This document shows, in pieces, positions 1-16,434 of a stretch of DNA of 64,000 nucleotides (position 1 is its first letter; each line of letters opens with the position of its first letter). The position numbers and the translations under genes were made by a program. Origin of the DNA: Absidia repens (lineage: Eukaryota > Mucoromycota > Mucoromycetes > Mucorales > Cunninghamellaceae). The stretch is taken from positions 1 to 64,000 of the forward strand of contig MCGE01000061.1 in assembly GCA_002105175.1 (NCBI GenBank), written 5' to 3'. The notes beneath the pieces were generated by a model. The model was not told where the DNA came from. It saw nothing but the letters and a program-made list of their open reading frames with translations, and did no database searches.

Positions 1-2405
1 GTATCAGATATTCCTCCGCCTCCCCCTCCTCCGCCTCCAATGCCTGGTATGTCATCTACATTACATATTTCCCCTCCCCATCCTCCCCCTGAAGTCAATT
101 CTACTAATATACCGCCACCACCCCCTCCTCCCCCACCACCGCCACCACCTCCAGCACCTGGAATATCAAATGGACCTTCATCATTCAGTGCCGCTATCAA
201 AAAGCAAGCCAAAAACAATGAAATCAGAAGGTCATTCATGCCAGCATCTGGGAAATCACCCACAACACCCATTGATATGTCCGATAGTACAAGTGCTGCG
301 CCTCCACCCCCTCCACCCCCTCCCTCGGCACCAACAGCGCCAAGTCCTCCAGCAAATCTTGTTACCAGAAAAGCGGTTAAGCATCTTCCAAATGTCAAGA
401 CACGGGCTCTCCAATGGCAGAAAATCAACATGCAACAAATCAAATCAACAATATGGGATTCCAATGACGATATTGAACTGGGATGGGAAACAAAAATGGA
501 TTCTGAAGGACTGTTTGACTTGATGGAGGAATTGTTTGCTCAAAAAGTGATCGCAACGCCCAAGAGATTACTTCGGGAAAAGAAGCAAGAAATAAACATC
601 ATTGATTCTCGGAAGGCATCCAACATCAGTAAGTATTCAGCAAAGAAAAAGAATCAGGGGAAGTAATTTAAGATATATGTCCCTGATCTCCTTTTTTTTT
701 TTAGATATTGCCATTTTGGCGAAATGCAAACATATACCATTTGACGACATCAAGCGAAAAATTCTGGCTGTAGATGAAAGGTTCTGTACCGAAATCTTGC
801 TGCGGAACTTACAGCACAATGCCCCAACTCCTGAAGAAATGGGAAGACTATCGGTATTCTTGAAAACCGCCTCCGAAGATGATCTCCAAAACCTTTCAAA
901 ACCTGATGCGTTTTGTGCTGCAGTAAGTTGAAAAAAAAGGAACGATCTGTTCAACTATGAGCTGATTATCATTATTTTATTTATAGATTATGTCTATTGA
1001 CAGATTCAAGGAACGCATTGATTGTATCTTGTTTAAGGTGACATTCCATGAAAGAATCACTCAACTTGGTCGTGTAAGTAGCTATATGTTATCGTTGTTA
1101 CAAAAAAAAAAAAAAAAAAGAACACTGACAGATTTTCTGTTCTCTTCCACCATTATTACACAGAATATGTCCAATGTTATGGAAGCATCTACTTCAGTAA
1201 AAGAATCGCAAGCCTTTAAAGATTTCCTCAATGTAAGTAAATATAAACTGCTCGACGACATATAGGAAACTGAATTTTTTTTTAATTCAAATGTAGATCA
1301 TTTTATTGGTGGGCAACTTTTTGAATGGGACCAATTTCCAGGGTGGTGCTTTTGGTATAAGAATTGGTAGCATCAACAAGCTGGTGGATACGAAAGCTTC
1401 GAACAATGATTCAACACTACTTCATTTCTTGATCAGCACAATGGAAAGCAAGTTTGAAAATACCAGCGTCCAATTATTGGAAGATTTAAAATTGTGTGGC
1501 GATGCATGTCGTGGTAAGTTGTATGAAACGCGTTTGAAATTGTCAAGGATACCTACTGACAGGTTCTGTACCCATTTTTCTTATATTATTGCAGTTACAA
1601 TTCAAGACTTGATTAAAGATTACAACGAGTTACGAGTTGGACTTCAGCAAATCATATACGAATTGGATCGACATTATGGACCTGAATATATGGCGCCTGA
1701 TGGTGACAACTTTAAGCAGATCATGACCGATTTCCGTGACTCATCTGTGGAGAAATTTGATCTGCTGGAAGTGCGATACACCTCGATGGACGTAGCATAC
1801 AAGGACGTGGTGAGTTACTTTGGCGAAAACCCGGCGATATGAAGCCAGATGAATTCTTTAGTATCTTCAAAACGTTTACCTCGAGTTGGGAAGTAAGTAA
1901 TCAAAGAAAAAATAATTGAGACATTTGAAGTAAGGTGATCTGACTTTTTCGTGTGCGGATGGGGGACAATTCATAGAAAGCGAAAAGTGATCTGGAAGGG
2001 ATTCGCAAGAAACAAGAACAAGCGGAAAAGGCACGGCAATACGAAGAACAACGTAAGGAACGACTCAAGCAATCAAAGTCAAATGCACAAGCCATTGAAG
2101 CGATATCGGACAATCAAGATGACAAACACATTATGGATAATTTACTGGAGCGACTACGATCCGGAGAAATGGCCACCGCGACGAAACAACGTAGCAGACG
2201 CAACACTATTAAAGAACGACGGAAGACAAGAAGTGAATCTGTGATGATCATGGCTGAAGATTTGTTGAAACACATGCAAAATGAATCTACCGATACAATG
2301 TCTCCAACAACTCAACAAAGGCCGCGAAGTGGATCAAAACGCCTGGCAAGTTCTCAACGGATGGAGCGGCTAGCTAGCTTGAAAGAAGAAATGGCTGGCA
2401 CATGA
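1..2405 (+). CDS. Formin (FH1-FH2-DAD), 3' part, with a frameshift in FH2
   Basis: Actin-nucleating formin (Bni1/SepA/diaphanous class), which builds linear actin filaments at the growing tip and septum. The 5' end lies outside the window. Exons read as 1-628, 705-922, 987-1073, 1164-1232, 1297-1513, 1595-1892 and 1977-2405. The first exon carries the proline-rich FH1 (runs of 5-14 prolines) and the start of FH2 (RALQWQKINMQQIKSTIW). FH2 continues with NINIAILAKCK, the GNFLNGTNFQGGAFGIRI core and VVSYFGENP. The C terminus has a DAD-like motif, MDNLLERLRSGEM, followed by a basic stretch (RRNTIKERRKTR), so an autoinhibited diaphanous-type protein is expected. Frame 1 ends in TGA at 1840-1842, yet conserved FH2 (MKPDEFFSIFKTF) continues at once in frame 3; one base appears to be missing near 1835. 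A poly(A) signal AATAAA lies at 2605. Confidence 0.9.
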
Positions 2406-2657
2406 TATTAGTATAGAAACTCCCGCTTATATTTTCCTCTTCTTATTAGTATATCAACATATTTTATTGTTATTTATCATGATTTTCATCATTCTCATTA
2501 TTAGTATTATCTGCATTATAATTGTGTACTACTTTGTTGTAATTTAGCTATTTCCCCATCCTCTCTCCCCTTATTGTACTATTTAAAAAAATCGTTGAAC
2601 CAATAATAAATTCACACCAATACATTTTTATTCCCCGCTAGCATTTTGATTTTGATT

Positions 2658-2704
<47 letters not shown>

Positions 2705-2946
2705 CCTCTTGCCCGCTTTCTTCACTCTCTGCCGCTCTTTTGACATTAAGGGCCCTTGCTTGTATATCAAAGCTATCGGAAAGGTATTATTATCATGATT
2801 ACCTCATTCTCATGACATTTTACTAATTGTCTCCTTTATTTTCTTTGATTATTTTAGCTTACCTTGCTCTTAGGACAAACGCACTTGACTATATTGCACA
2901 CAAATTTGCAATCTCTCTCGCCACTCGCAAAGCTGGATATAATCTG
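2406..2946. other. Intergenic formin/Sec16 with T42 tract
   Basis: No gene seen. Holds the formin 3' UTR (AATAAA at 2605) and a run of 42 T at 2661-2702. A possible splice acceptor (attttag at about 2858) suggests the Sec16 5' UTR may contain an intron; an extra upstream coding exon cannot be excluded. Confidence 0.6.
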
Positions 2947-8109
<5,163 letters not shown>

Positions 8110-8689
8110 TTGTTTCCTCTCACCATGGGCTTGCAACTTTGGATTATAGTTTAATCAATCATTTTTTATTATCTTGGCGTAGTTTATTTGATTGTAGTCT
8201 TATATTTATTTATACACATTATGATGAATAAAGAAAAAAGCATGAGTTTTCTTTAGAAAGGGCTGAAGTTTATTGACCAGATTTTATTATTATTATTTAT
8301 TTATTGTAAACAAAAGACAGTGGATGAGGACGGGAGATGATCAAAAAAAAGGGGGGTGCTGTGGTTGGGATATCAAAAACGGAAATGAAATGGGAATGGG
8401 AATGAAAAATGCTTTAATGAGTATAAAATTATATCAGTGTGTAGGAAAGAAAAATAAAATAAAAATATATTGAGGGTATACACGAACTATAAAAGTCAGG
8501 TGGGGCGGGACAAATGAGTGGACCAACCAGCGGCTCGGATTTGTCAAAGTAATTGAAGTTGTTGGTCATTGTCTTCATTCTCGGCTGACTCAAGACTAGG
8601 GAAGGATTCATAATCTGCTTCAAAAGACCACGTCTGTTTACAATCGTGCCAATTGATACTGTCGCTGTTAGGAAATGATTCTATCGATG
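8110..8689. other. Sec16 3' UTR and downstream spacer
   Basis: Sec16 3' UTR with AATAAA at 8227-8232, then AT-rich sequence. On the minus strand 8546-8757 is open (95 codons from 8828, Ser/Asp/Glu-rich tail) and could be an alternative 3' end of the small minus-strand gene described next; the reading frames do not join cleanly. Confidence 0.4.
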
Positions 8690-9094
8690 TCATCGATGAC
8701 GACCGCTGAGGATTAGATTGTCCTGGACGTCGTTTGGTGTTAGGTTGTCTTTTCCAGTCTGATAAAAATTGAAAGAGCATTGCTGAATTTTTGTTGCCAG
8801 TACAAAAAGGAATAAAAAAATAGTTCAAGATAATCGAATGATAGAGTCGAAGTAATAAAGAGGGAAGAAGAATGGAAAAGAAGCGTGGTTCTTACTTTAT
8901 TTATATAATGCTTCGCTAAACCCCAAAAATTATTTCTATTCGATGGAGTCGCCGATGGAATTCAAAAAAAAAAAAAAAAAAACTCGTGGCATACCGGTTG
9001 GAAGTCGAGCTCCAGAATGAGTCTTCGAGACCGGTTTGCTCTTTATGGTATTTTTTTGATAAATGGGTTATGTGATCATCAATATAGAATATGG
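8690..9094 (-). CDS. Possible small spliced gene, function unknown
   Basis: Not recognised. Three minus-strand segments join in phase: 9094-8995 (ends EDSFWSSTSNR), 8935-8896 (NNFWGLAKHYINK) and 8758-8690 (TGKDNLTP..., stop TGA at 8690). Introns have GTATGC and GTAAGA donors and AG acceptors; the first intron includes a T-run in the transcript sense. The 5' end is unresolved: an in-frame TGA lies just upstream of 9094, so the first exon must lie further right or the acceptor is elsewhere. A different frame of the last exon stays open to 8546 and looks equally coding-like (SDWKRQPNTKRRPGQ and an acidic tail), so either the 3' end or one base is uncertain. Confidence 0.35.
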
Positions 9095-9195
9095 CTCATG
9101 AACTCGCACTAAAATAAACAAAATTTTATGATCAAATATGGGCGACGAAGCTCACAAGGCTTTGCAGACTCAGGGCAAGATATTTTAACATCCGC

Positions 9196-9196
<1 letters not shown>

Positions 9197-9241
<45 letters not shown>
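9197..9241. repeat. Poly(T) tract, 45 nt
   Basis: Uninterrupted run of T between the small minus-strand gene and the decayed coding region. It is the longest homopolymer in the window. Confidence 0.9.
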
Positions 9242-9244
<3 letters not shown>

Positions 9245-9318
9245 GCCAATCACCCGCCTTCGGCCATTCTTTTTTTACATTATCTTCACGCAATCAATCA
9301 TATATGCGTCCATGTGGA

Positions 9319-10500
9319 GCTATAGTGACCAATCTGCTTCAACTCTCCGCATTCAAGTATTAGAACAACAAAAATCCATTCTTTATTCAGCATGATTGAT
9401 AAGAGGTCAATGGAACAACAAAGTCTTGACCAGCGGTGTTTGGTAAAAACAGTAGCGTCACCATCAATACTCTTTCCTTTCGATTGAGTCAGAAATTCTA
9501 GAACAACTTGACAAGTCAATCTCTGTATCACAAGTGCAATGGAAGACATACAGATGTATAACCGACGGAACTGACTACCTTGGCAATTCAGCAGCAAAAG
9601 TCTACTACGATGACTGGCAATCAAAGACAACCGTGCGCGACATATTGGACAAAGAGGTGCACTTCCCCCTTCTTGAAACAGGCGTACGTCAAAGTCACCA
9701 CTCATTATCTTAATTGCGTCCCAATCATTTCAACGAAGTGTGATCTTCGACTGGGATTATGTACGTACCGCATTACCTATAACAACAGAATCTGACTAGT
9801 CTTATGTAGGTACATTTGGGTGAGGAAAGCAAATTTGGCTTACAGGACTCATTAATCTTACTTCTGTTTTTTTTAAGGTCGTGTTTTGTATGTGTCATGC
9901 TTCTTTCTCTGGTCACTTTAGGGTGGTGGTGAAATCTTCAAGGTCTTCTGTCGCATTTTTTGCAACTTACCGATTGGCACCCCGTGCTGAACTTACTTTA
10001 TGTGATCGGAACAAACACGCACCACTCTTCCCTTATGCCGACAACCCTACATTCGTCTATGTGCTTTTATTACGTCTCTGTTTCTGCGATGAACCTTCAG
10101 GTGATCACCACTGCTATCAATGCAACCCTTACAAATACAACAGTTTTTAGCTCGAAACACATCTATTACCAACATCAATCGGTAACATGATCACGGATGA
10201 CAATGGAATTCGGAGGATTTCGAAACGTTAAAGGACTATATGGAATTGGATCGGCCTTGGATACTTGTCACAAACATTGACAACCGTTGACGATTGACGA
10301 ATGGGAAATTTTACACTAATGCATACGATGAAGGAAACCCTAGTCAAGAAGTCCTGACCCCGCGACGAACCACGTCACCGGATGACGAGAAGGTGACATT
10401 GGACAATGAAATGGGTGTCGTATCACTTACCAACAGTGACTCCAATGTTGTGCGATTTTGAATACATGAAAAGGTGATAGCGTTGTTGCAGACAACTCCT
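9319..10500 (+). pseudogene. Decayed protein-coding region, family unknown
   Basis: Several plus-strand stretches read like real protein but are broken by stops and frame changes: 9319-9396 (WSYSDQSASTLRIQVLEQQK), about 9450-9711 (about 87 codons including QVQWKTYRCITDGTDYLGN and KVYYDDWQSKTTVRDILDKE), about 9718-9795 (FQRSVIFDWDYVRTALPITT), about 9881-10190, and about 10300-10461 (GKFYTNAYDEGNPSQEVLTP). No consistent intron pattern joins them. I do not recognise the family. The degenerate state points to an old pseudogene or element remnant; a badly indel-affected live gene is the alternative. Confidence 0.4.
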
Positions 10501-11916
10501 CATGGGATCTCATCGTCAGCGCAACGGTGGCCCTCTAGTTAGCTCAGCAGGTACAACATGGAAATTGGAACTTGACCACCTGAACATTATCGACTTGAAT
10601 CTTCTGACTTTTTTTTTTTTTTTTTTTTTTGTGGATATGGGCATTAGTATCAACAATTAGACGAACACAACAATAGCCAGTATTCTCTCTTTAGTTAGCT
10701 TATCCCTTACATTATACTAGCTTATTTTTCCTTAAGCTCTTTTTTTATTCATCATTGTAGACATAGCACATATATTCATATTTTCTCTATTTTACCAATC
10801 AATAAAAAAAAAAAAGAACACTTTTCCAAATTTATTTTGCTGATATCACATTTTTCTTTTTGTTTAAACGCTATGAACGCTCGTATGTTAGATGTTTTTA
10901 CATACAGTGGTGTGCTGCACAATCAATGAGATTTTGCCCCTTCCCGAATTTGTCATATATTCCCATGCATATTAATCTAGCATACTGTAATTTTACTGCC
11001 ACAAATATTATGCGATCCTACACATAGTTCGAAGTACAGAATCTATGATGTGCATGTGTTATACTATAAAGCACAACGTCCAGTGAATAAAATGAATCAA
11101 TCTGAATGCTATTATTTTTCGAGGACAGTCCAATTTTTCTCCTTTGACAAGGTAGGATAACCTATTTTGGCAAGAAAAAAGAATTAAATAGATGCTCAAC
11201 ATGTCAGGGGAGATTAGCCAAGGCTACCAAATCAAAAGTGCTCCCAGATGGTATATGGTTCAGACTGTGTAACGAAACAGGAGACAAAACATCAAGGAAC
11301 AAGCACAGAATATAAACATAATTCGCTAAACTAAAGGAACAACAAAATTTGCATATTGGCAACACTTTTTCTAGCATTCAAAAATGTATCATAAATAATA
11401 AGAGTATAAAAAAAAGACATTTTATTGGGTAAACAGCAAAATAAATATACTAAAAACTACAAGCTGAATGCACTAAGAACTACAACGAGGTAAAAAAATT
11501 ATAAAACGAACCAGAATCCAACTATTGTGAGTTTAGTAGAAGCGATGCAATCGCAAAGGGTTGTTTTTGAGTGCAAACACTAGTAAGAGAGCCATTGGTT
11601 ATACAAAAAATACACACATTGTATGTCAGTAATGCGAGACTTACGTATTATTGGTCCACACTCGCATCCCTGGAAACGTAAATCGTATAGTCGGTTCCTC
11701 TAAAAAAACACAGAAGGGATGCCACAGAAACCAATTACACAAGAAGATGAATGATAACCATTTTTGACTCACAACACAGTGGCTGATGATCCTAATGTTA
11801 AAAACAAATTCGTTAGTATAAATGGCAAATGCTATTAGGTATTTTATTGACGCTTCTTTTCACAATCCCTTCCTTTGCTTACTGCCACCTAAACCTAAAT
11901 ACACTGTTCCCTATTA
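10501..11916. other. Intergenic, AT-rich
   Basis: No gene supported. Includes a Pol III-like patch at 10545-10631 (A-box-like TAGCTCAGCAGG, weak B-box-like sequence, then T21) and otherwise A/T-rich non-coding DNA with many stops in all frames. Confidence 0.5.
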
Positions 11917-12770
11917 ATGTCAAAATCGCGGTCCCAAGCTAGTATTGAACACACCAATCCAATGACAAGATCACTGAAATCACTTTGCATTGACTTTTCC
12001 ATCAAAAAAAAAGGTTTTTGAATGTCCTTCTTGCCCAAAGAAATTCTTGAAGCCAAGTTCCTTGAAAGCGCACACCTTTAGCCACTCCAAAGAAAGACCT
12101 TTCAGTTGCATACAGTAAGTTTAGCAATAAAACAAAAACAAAAAAGAAAGAAGCACAATATATTGTCACTTACCTTCAATTAATCTTGCCACATGCCCTT
12201 CTATATAGACCCGGTTGTGATAAAGCATTTTCATTGCCGAGCAATCTTCGTCGCCATAATAAGATGGTTCATATGAAGGCTTCTTCCATTCCAGTCAACT
12301 GTAATCCCACAACAGCCCGTAAACTGCAACCACTAATCCAATACCAACCTACCACATTTGAAGATAGCAAAGTATTTCCATCATCATCGGAGCTACCAAT
12401 AACGTTGTCTGCATCTGTTAGCGAACCTGCAGTATGTACTCCTTTTGCCATTCAATCTAACTTACCTTCGACTGCTGCCTTCAGCACAGAACAGGTTTTC
12501 GATATCACCCCAGCAAATACAAGCTTCCAACAGTATTTGCTTCCATATGACTTGAGTGCCGTTTATATTGATCCATCCCAACTAGCAGGTTCAAACGATC
12601 CTATGCAAGTAACAGATGATTACACAAGGATTAATCATTCATATTTTGGTAACAACGGTATATTGCCCCTTAATTTTGGTCAGCCCCTTGTTCCTCCTCA
12701 ACAACACCTTACAGAGCAGGATTTTTTGCTGACTTCCACCCTTCATCAGCTCGATATCCTCCATTTCTAG
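11917..12770 (+). CDS. Small C2H2 zinc-finger protein (probable transcription factor)
   Basis: Two exons: 11917-12114 and 12209-12770. Finger 1 is CPSCPKKFLKPSSLKAHTFSH; finger 2 spans the intron and reads C-IQPG-C-DKAFSLPSNLRRHNKMVH, the usual DNA-binding spacing. The C-terminal 160 residues are Ser/Thr/Pro/Gln-rich and lack known domains, as in activation regions. Start ATG 11917 gives a short basic N terminus, but a 9-A run at 12004-12012 puts it one base out of frame with finger 1; with eight A the join is SIKKKVFECPSCPKKF. Either the start is a different upstream exon or the A-run length is wrong or variable. About 252 aa if one A is dropped. Targets cannot be told. Confidence 0.7.
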
Positions 12771-13762
12771 GCAGCCTACACAGCCACTTCCCCATATGAA
12801 TATATATGATATACAACACACACATACATTCGTCATCACGTATGGCATGTAGCACACATACATACACACATATATATACACACACACACGCAAAACAAAT
12901 ATAAATACAAATGTCATCACCCCCGTCCCCAGCACAAGCAAACACCCCTTCCCCCGCCCCAAGTCATATCGTCATGTATAAACAGTTTTCATTACCTTAT
13001 TGCTTATCCACCACTTTATGTTAGTCCACAAATGACCCACTTTATTTTAAGCCCTATGTTTTAAAAGTAAATGCAATGAAACGTGTGTTAGTTTCTTCAA
13101 AATCTCTATGCGCGAAGGTACACCTGACCTTCCCCTTTGCTTTTTTACAGCAAGTTTCGTTCCCCTAAGAATCATTTTGTTGGTTTGTCCGCGTACAAAT
13201 ATAACCTAAAAACAATTGTGCAGCTAAGTGGTAAATCTTTGTAATTGCATTGTAAGAATAGTTGGTTTACCAAAAAACCAATTCATTGATGATGTCCTAC
13301 GATCTGACCCAGGTAAGATAATGCATGCATAAATAGAAAAAGACAATTGAATTAGTTTGAACTGTCTGCCATTCATTTATTTTTTTAGAGTAATATGGTT
13401 TGTTACATAACTCGGATAAACCATCAAGTATCCATCGTCCTGGAAGATATAGATCCCATAAAAAGCATTTCATGGAAAAAAAAAAAAAAAAGGAGAGAGA
13501 GAGAGAGGGCACGAAAAAGAAAAATTGATTTCCTAAAAGAATCCGCTGTTTGAAATCCGACAACAGTCCATGCGGACACAAAATAGTTTCATGGACAAAT
13601 GACCCATCATGAAATAGACTTTAAACATCGACAGTAATTTTTTTTTTCTTTATTTTTTATTTTTATTTTTTGTAGACATGTAGATTACCTTTTTTTGTGA
13701 TATGAAATCTTGACACAGAACAGTAATAGAAATCGCAAACCCAATTCTCACGAAAAACATTT
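12771..13762. other. Intergenic with CA/TA microsatellite
   Basis: Holds the C2H2 gene 3' region with (TA)/(CA) repeats at about 12795-12890. A minus-strand ORF (13297-13581) contains poly-Phe from an A-run and is not supported as a gene. Confidence 0.5.
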
Positions 13763-14345
13763 TAAATCCCGCACACGTGAATTATTATTTGGACCCATTT
13801 TTGAAGTTTCGCTTTTTTTTTTCTTTTTCTTTTTTTTTTTCCTTCTTTTTTTCTTCCCCATTCAACTTCCTGGAGACCATAGCGATGTTAGATTAGTGTC
13901 AGGACTAGTTTAGGAGGGGTTTTAGCTCAGAGATTACAAGATGCATGGGGAAACCCTTTCATTTTGGATTCAGGATTTTAGGACTACCAGTGGTTCGCTA
14001 TTTTGAAGTCGTCATTAGCATAGTCTAGTATTAATGTGTCTATAGTTTGAATCTATATCTGAATAAATATGTCTCTTTTTACATCCTTTAATGAAAAATG
14101 ACCCATCAGTTTCTCTCATGTTTGATATATGAAATTCCTTGTTTACTACAATCGCCTTTTTTGATTAGTGTTGACTGTTGTTGAGCTTTAATAAAATATA
14201 CCTCGTTAATCTAATGTCTTGTACTGTACTGTACTGTATAACAGATAGATCCTTTGTTACAATTTTCAACAGAGCTCCTAATGATCTTACTCATTCAGCC
14301 TCCTTAGATTCGTTGTTAGAATGAACCCTCGTACTTTGCTTAGTT
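13763..14345 (+). repeat. Dispersed repeat family, copy 1 (+)
   Basis: Starts with AAATCCCGCACACGTGAA, then a pyrimidine-rich stretch, CCATTCAACTTCCTGG, GGACTAGTTTAGGAGGGGTT, the conserved core GATTACAAGATGCATGGGGA and AATAAATATGT followed by ATGACCCATCAG. These blocks occur in the same order in copy 5 and reverse-complemented in copies 2, 4 and 6. No ORF is conserved. Right boundary approximate. Confidence 0.8.
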
Positions 14346-15431
14346 TAGTATGGACCATGTTCCTTCAACGAAAATATGCATTTTTACTCTCATTTTCTTA
14401 CCAAAATAAAGTGGGCGAAGTCGTTATTGGGGTTATTTTGTGAGTGCCCCATCAAACGCCTTCTTTACTCCCAATATCACTATCTCTCCTCTCCCTAAAT
14501 CCCGAACAACAGATTATGCGACTATAGATCATTAATATGAAGCATGGCTCTATTCCCATTTTACCCTCATATCAATCAACCCAGATTGCTCCCTCAATGT
14601 ATCCTTCATTATAGAACGCTATAGCTTCCACCAAACCGGACATGCTGCATACACCTAGTGCATTATTTTATTGTGCATGGTATAATGACAGGGAGCGTAA
14701 AAACGCAAATAAAAGTCATTTGAACGCCAGAGTACAAAAGGGGGGAGAGACACCAATACGTATAACAGGAAACTACTCGCCCAAAAATCTGAAGCCAGTC
14801 ACTATGAGAAGTTATACATAAATCAAAGTTTTGTCTTGCCTTCTCATGAGCAAAAAGAATAATACAAAGAAAGTAGTGATGTTAGAACACCTATATCTAT
14901 ACCAATATTTTCACTTTCCCCCCCCCCTTTTTCTTCTCACATGATAATGCCTAATCTAAACAAAATATTGGAAGTTGTCCCATTTGCATATACAGCTCGT
15001 TTTCCCGCCTAAAAATTTGCCCATAATATGATATTTCTTCCGTTTACAAAAGTATCTTAGCCCTTCCATTTTAAATGTTAGCGCCGCCAACGCAATCTGG
15101 AATCCACTTCCTCGCCTCAAAAATTCTTAACTACATAGTCATATCATCAATCATTAAACGAACTACGACAAAGTGCAATAAATGTAATATCAAGGTTTTT
15201 TATTTATTTCCAAATGAAGTAAAATGGAAGTCTTAAAAATATCCGATATCAGCGGAGACAACAATAAAACAATAAAAGCAATAGAGGACTGGGGGACATG
15301 AATAACTAAAACTACAAATGTGAACATTTATTTTTTACAAAAAAAAAAAAAAAAAAAAAAAGGTGTGATAAAATGAATGCGGAATGACAATATGTAAATT
15401 GATGTGATAATAATGATAAATAAAATAATAA
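14346..15431. other. Intergenic, urease downstream region
   Basis: No gene seen. AT-rich DNA with a tandem TGTAC motif near 14220 and an A-run at about 15340-15361. The region just right of 15400 contains the likely minus-strand poly(A) signals of urease (TTTATT on the plus strand). Confidence 0.5.
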
Positions 15432-16393
15432 CTAAAAGAGGTATATTGATTGGGTGAGAGGTAGCGTATCTACTGGGTCGCAAATACAGTTGGCGCCATC
15501 AGCTGTGACAGTATAAGTTTCAGGGTCCACACGTATGACAGGCATGGCGTTGTTGAGCTTCATATCATTCTTGCTGATGTGTCGACAGTTTTTGACCGCC
15601 GCAACTTTTTTCCGAAGACCATATTGTTGAACCGTCCCTGTATCGACAGACAATTGTGACACGAACACAAAACAGCTCGAAGATAAACTTGAAGGTTGGG
15701 CGCCATACATTGGTTTGAATACAATAGGTTGAGTAGTTGATATAGATCCATTGGCATCACCCATCATACTCCAAGCAATGATACCACTCTTCATCACCAT
15801 TTCAGGCTTCGATCCAAAAAATGCCGGTTCATAGCACACCAAGTCCGCTACTTTGCCCACTTCAATTGAACCCACTAGGTGGCCAATACCATGAGCAATG
15901 GCGCTGAAGAAAAAAGAAGAAGAAAAAATATTAGTATCATCCTATTAGTACCTCTGGGTTATGCTCATTTACACATTGATGGAATACTTTGCAATATAGC
16001 GCCGAATGCGATAATTGTCATCCTCGCGTCCTTCGTCTTCGGGAAGCTTGCCACGCTGCAGTTTCATTTTGTGCGCTGTTTTCCAGGTACGTAAAACCAC
16101 TTCACCCACACGCCCCATCGCTTGACAATCCGAGCTAATCATACTGATGGCACCAATATCATGTAAAACATCTTCAGCTGCAATGGTCTCAGCGCGGATC
16201 CGACTTTCAGCAAACGCTACATCTTCAGGAATTGTCTTTGATAAATGATGACACACCATAAGCATATCCACATGTTCATCCAAGGTATTTGAGGTAAATG
16301 GTCGTGTCGGATTCGTCGATGAAGGTAATACATTCTTTTCACCACAAACACTGATAACTATTAACGGAAAAAAAAGTATGAATATGTAATTTG

Positions 16394-16434
<41 letters not shown>

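Noticed and set aside
9298..9705. Minus-strand 135-codon ORF with CPICRARL
   Set aside because: The CxxC is isolated, no RING or other domain follows, and the plus strand reads better as a decayed gene.
13297..13581. Minus-strand ORF of 94 codons
   Set aside because: Contains poly-Phe from an A-run, no recognisable domain, and the opposite strand reads equally well.
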